NCBI GenBank assembly: GCA_964346495.1
Contig: CAYFUW010000096.1
Coordinates: 1-6,998, forward strand
DNA length: 6,998 nucleotides
Source of the DNA: JBGZFC01 sp964346495
Lineage (GTDB): Bacteria; Bacteroidota; Bacteroidia; Bacteroidales; Dysgonomonadaceae
Direction of reading: 5' to 3'
Part shown: positions 5,038-6,998 of the stretch, piece after piece
Position numbering within the stretch: position 1 is the stretch's first letter
Layout: each line of letters starts with the position of its first letter
The notes under the pieces: generated by a model
What the model was told of the DNA's origin: nothing
Seen by the model: the letters and a program-made list of their open reading frames with translations, nothing else
Database searches by the model: none
Program-made: the position numbers and the translations under genes

Positions 5038-5961
5038 TTACACAACACTATTGTCTGCTTTCTCTTTGATTTTCAAAATCTCTTCCACAACATCGACACC
5101 TTTTTCCGATAAATCAATCCAATTTATCTCTTTGTCTCTTCTAAACCAGGTCATCTGTTTGCGAGCGTAGTTTCTGCTATGCTGTTTTATCTTATCAATT
5201 GCAAATTCGAGCGTCCAGTTGCCATCGAAATACTCGAACAACTCTTTGTAACCTACCGTGTTAAGAGAATTCAGATGTCGTTGTGGATAAAAGCTTCGGG
5301 CTTCTTCAATCAATCCATCACGCACCATTTCGTCAACCCGCAGATTTATTCGGTTGTATAATTCTGCCCGTTCACGTTTCAGACCGATTTTCACTATACG
5401 AAAAGGACGTTCCTTTTGCGGATTTGTTCTAAACGAAGAGTATGGCTTCCCGGTCATAAGACAAACTTCCAAAGCGTGTATTACACGTTTCGTGTTTTTT
5501 AAGTCAACCTCCCGATAAAAATCAGGGTCTAACAGTTTCAGTTGTTGCCTAATCGGGTCAAGTCCTTCCTTTTTATAAAGATTCTGAATATCTTGCCTAA
5601 GTTTCTCATCGATATCAGGAATATCGTCTATCCCTTTACAAACAGCATCGATATATAGCATTGAGCCGCCTGTCATTACAACAACATCGTGACTTTGATG
5701 CAAATCTTCCAAAAGCGCTATCGCCTCATCCTCAAACTGGCTTGCGCTAAAGTACTCATCGGGCGATAGTTTTGCTATAAAATAGTGTTTAACGCGAGAC
5801 AGTTGCACTGCATTTGGTGCAGCCGTGCCAATCGTTAAACCTTTATATATTTGTCTTGAGTCTGCTGAAATAATCGGACATGCAAGTCTTTCGGCGGTTA
5901 GTAAACTCCATTCTGTTTTACCAACTCCGGTAGGTCCGAGCAGTACAAGCAGAGTTTTCAT
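5038..5961 (-). CDS. miaA: tRNA dimethylallyltransferase
   Basis: MiaA transfers a dimethylallyl group from DMAPP to N6 of A37 in tRNAs that read codons starting with U (i6A37), improving decoding and frame maintenance. It is a cytosolic enzyme. The 307-residue protein is of normal length and has the P-loop GPTGVGKT (9-16), the ISADSRQIYKGLTIGTA motif (31-47; Asp34 is the expected catalytic residue), MTGGSMLYIDAV (96-107), KNTKRVIHALEV (155-166), NTVGYKELFEY (234-244), and the tRNA-contacting RNYARKQMTWFRRD (263-276). Its ATG overlaps the upstream stop by one base (TAATG), which indicates translational coupling with the acidic protein before it. No signature residue is missing. The neighbouring tRNA-Asn genes have U36 and so are not expected MiaA substrates. 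Confidence 0.97.
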   Translation of the reverse strand: MKTLLVLLGPTGVGKTEWSLLTAERLACPIISADSRQIYKGLTIGTAAPNAVQLSRVKHYFIAKLSPDEYFSASQFEDEAIALLEDLHQSHDVVVMTGGSMLYIDAVCKGIDDIPDIDEKLRQDIQNLYKKEGLDPIRQQLKLLDPDFYREVDLKNTKRVIHALEVCLMTGKPYSSFRTNPQKERPFRIVKIGLKRERAELYNRINLRVDEMVRDGLIEEARSFYPQRHLNSLNTVGYKELFEYFDGNWTLEFAIDKIKQHSRNYARKQMTWFRRDKEINWIDLSEKGVDVVEEILKIKEKADNSVV

Positions 5962-6518
5962 TAATACAGATCTATTTCTTCCTGAATATCGGGCAATTCG
6001 TCTAATCCATCAAATCCTTCACGGTCAATCTCATCTATATTATATGACTCATCGCCAAAAAATGTTTCACCTAAATCACTTACAGCTGTATTGCTTTGGA
6101 TATCATCGATACACTTTATCTGTTCAGGTGCCTTACCTGTAGAAATTGTACATTGTGGTTTATTCAAACTTTTTCCGGTAATAATTTCTGACAACTCAAT
6201 ATAAAGAGCTCTCTCATTTATATAATCAAAAACATACATTAGTTTTTGTTTTTCATCTTCAAGAAAATCGTTCAAAACGCACTCTTCCATTGTGTACGAG
6301 TCCTCATCGGAATAGGTATCCATCTCGATAAGTGTGATTTCCATCTTTTTACGCCAATTATCGTCACAAATATAGAATGACGCCATCTCTCTGTCGGAAA
6401 AGTCGGTACAATCTAATATTGCACCATAAAAATCTAAAAACGTGTCATTAGCATCAATCTGTATTTCTCTTCTGAAATCCTCAACTTCATCCGATAAAAT
6501 CAAAAATCTAAAAATCAT
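5961..6518 (-). CDS. pRiA4b ORF-3 / IS1096 TnpR-like acidic protein
   Basis: This 185-residue acidic protein resembles the plasmid pRiA4b ORF-3-like (IS1096 element passenger TnpR) family, whose name is historical and whose role is unknown; no resolvase catalytic motif is present. The N-terminal MIFRFLILSDEVEDFRREIQI matches the family's opening beta strand, followed by a TFLDFYGAILD helix (26-36), SFYICDDNW (47-55), and LEDEKQKLMYVFDYINERALYIEL (86-109). The C-terminal 40 residues are strongly Asp/Glu-rich and probably flexible. The ATG at 6518 is chosen because similarity starts there; the open frame extends upstream to a TTG at 6605, but that adds 29 Asn/Lys/Phe-rich residues and runs through a good promoter box (6552-6559). 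Its stop overlaps the miaA start. It has no signal peptide and is likely cytosolic. Confidence 0.75.
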   Translation of the reverse strand: MIFRFLILSDEVEDFRREIQIDANDTFLDFYGAILDCTDFSDREMASFYICDDNWRKKMEITLIEMDTYSDEDSYTMEECVLNDFLEDEKQKLMYVFDYINERALYIELSEIITGKSLNKPQCTISTGKAPEQIKCIDDIQSNTAVSDLGETFFGDESYNIDEIDREGFDGLDELPDIQEEIDLY

Positions 6519-6551
6519 AATCAGTTGTTTATTGTTTTTGTTTTGATGCTT

Positions 6552-6584
6552 CAAAGATAAGAAAAGATTGGTAAATATGTACAA
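6552..6584 (-). promoter_or_regulatory. Predicted Bacteroidota-type promoter of the miaA operon
   Basis: On the minus strand TATCTTTG (6552-6559) is an exact match to the Bacteroidota -7 box TAnnTTTG. A TTG (6582-6584) lies 22 bp upstream, slightly further than the usual -33 spacing. Transcription would start near 6545, giving a leader of about 27 nt before the ATG at 6518. The position inside the longer open frame argues for the shorter start. Confidence 0.55.
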
Positions 6585-6782
6585 TTTTGAAAATGATTGT
6601 TTCAAATTATTGTAAACAGATTGTATGTTTGCTAATGGTGTATGGTAAACTGTAATTTGTGGATTGCTGTTTTTGAATTGATTTTTTAAACTTTTTCAAT
6701 ATATTATCGTTATAAAAAAAATCAAATTTCAATACGTTTTGAAAAAATATTTCATTATTGTTTCACTTTTTTGATAAAGTTG

Positions 6783-6813
6783 TTGGTAAATTCAGAAATA
6801 TATACTACTTTTG
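6783..6813 (+). promoter_or_regulatory. Predicted promoter of the tRNA-Asn genes
   Basis: TTG (6783-6785) and TACTTTTG (6806-6813) match the Bacteroidota -33 and -7 boxes (TTTG and TAnnTTTG) with a 20-bp spacer. Initiation would fall near 6820, about 20-25 nt before the mature tRNA 5' end. It is divergent from the miaA-operon promoter across an AT-rich gap. Confidence 0.6.
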
Positions 6814-6842
6814 CATCACTTTTCTGAAAAGAAACAGAAAAT

Positions 6843-6916
6843 TCTTCCTTAGCTCAGTTGGTTAGAGCACCTGACTGTTAATCAGGGGGTCCTTGGTTCA
6901 AGTCCAAGAGGAAGAG
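6843..6916 (+). tRNA. tRNA-Asn (anticodon GTT)
   Basis: A full cloverleaf folds. The acceptor TCTTCCT (6843-6849) pairs with AGGAAGA (6909-6915). The D stem is GCTC/GAGC (6852-6855, 6865-6868). The anticodon stem is CCTGA/TCAGG (6870-6874, 6882-6886) around CTGTTAA with anticodon GTT at 6877-6879. The T stem is CTTGG/CCAAG (6892-6896, 6904-6908) with loop TTCAAGT. The discriminator is G6916, as in other bacterial tRNA-Asn. The next bases are CAA, so the 3' CCA is not encoded and must be added. It reads AAC and AAU codons. A second copy follows after 30 bp. Confidence 0.97.
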
Positions 6917-6946
6917 CAAAGCGAAAATTTTGAGATCTTTTTTAAT

Positions 6947-6998
6947 TCTTCCTTAGCTCAGTTGGTTAGAGCACCTGACTGTTAATCAGGGGGTCCTT
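6947..6998 (+). tRNA. tRNA-Asn (GTT), second tandem copy, cut by window end
   Basis: The 52 bases present are identical to the first 52 of the 74-base tRNA-Asn upstream, including acceptor 5' strand, D arm, anticodon arm with GTT (6981-6983) and variable loop. The T arm and 3' acceptor lie beyond the window. The 30-bp spacer (6917-6946) has no promoter boxes, so both copies are probably processed from one transcript. Confidence 0.93.

Noticed and set aside
5825..6142. Plus-strand open frame of 105 codons across the miaA start
   Set aside because: It covers the P-loop region of miaA and the end of its upstream neighbour in antisense; no supporting features.
6624..6631. Plus-strand TATGTTTG as a second tRNA promoter
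   Set aside because: It matches the -7 consensus, but the nearest TTG is 24 bp upstream, and the 6783-6813 pair is better placed.
5038..6916. Functional pairing of miaA with the nearby tRNA-Asn
   Set aside because: MiaA acts on tRNAs with A36 reading UNN codons; tRNA-Asn(GUU) has U36, so the proximity does not imply enzyme and substrate.

Overview
The window looks like a low-GC member of the Bacteroidales (phylum Bacteroidota). Evidence: start codons are preceded by A-rich, Shine-Dalgarno-free leaders; promoter boxes match the Bacteroidota -7 consensus TAnnTTTG; there is a DUF3316-type envelope protein and a FKBP/SlyD protein with a Cys-rich tail; and the intergenic DNA is full of short palindromic repeats common in this phylum. 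The genus cannot be fixed from the sequence alone.

Layout. Positions 1-1078 hold no credible gene. They contain a decayed CRISPR-like array (about 130-692, period 70-75 bp) invaded or interrupted by small palindromes, followed by AT-rich DNA, a CTTTGCG repeat cluster, a hairpin that could end aroC transcription, and a tandem ACGTAACACG repeat. Every protein gene lies on the minus strand, so the transcription order is right to left: a pRiA4b ORF-3/IS1096-TnpR-like acidic protein (start corrected to 6518), miaA, a DUF3316-like exported protein (start corrected to 5015), a PatB/MalY-type PLP C-S lyase/aminotransferase, a SlyD-like prolyl isomerase, and aroC (chorismate synthase). On the plus strand at the right edge are two tandem identical tRNA-Asn(GTT) genes; the second is cut by the window end.

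The first four minus-strand genes are packed (1-nt overlap, 22-nt gap, 14-nt gap) and probably form one operon driven from a promoter at about 6552-6584. slyD follows after 62 nt and may be read through. aroC sits behind a 246-nt repeat-rich gap and may be separately expressed. The genes are mostly housekeeping (tRNA modification, aromatic amino acid synthesis, sulfur amino acid metabolism, protein folding) with no obvious shared pathway. The most unusual content is the non-coding left kilobase: an apparently orphan, degenerating CRISPR array and a family of modular palindromes with conserved GTAGAGACG/CGTCTCTAC ends and interchangeable centres. I saw no convincing new protein system.
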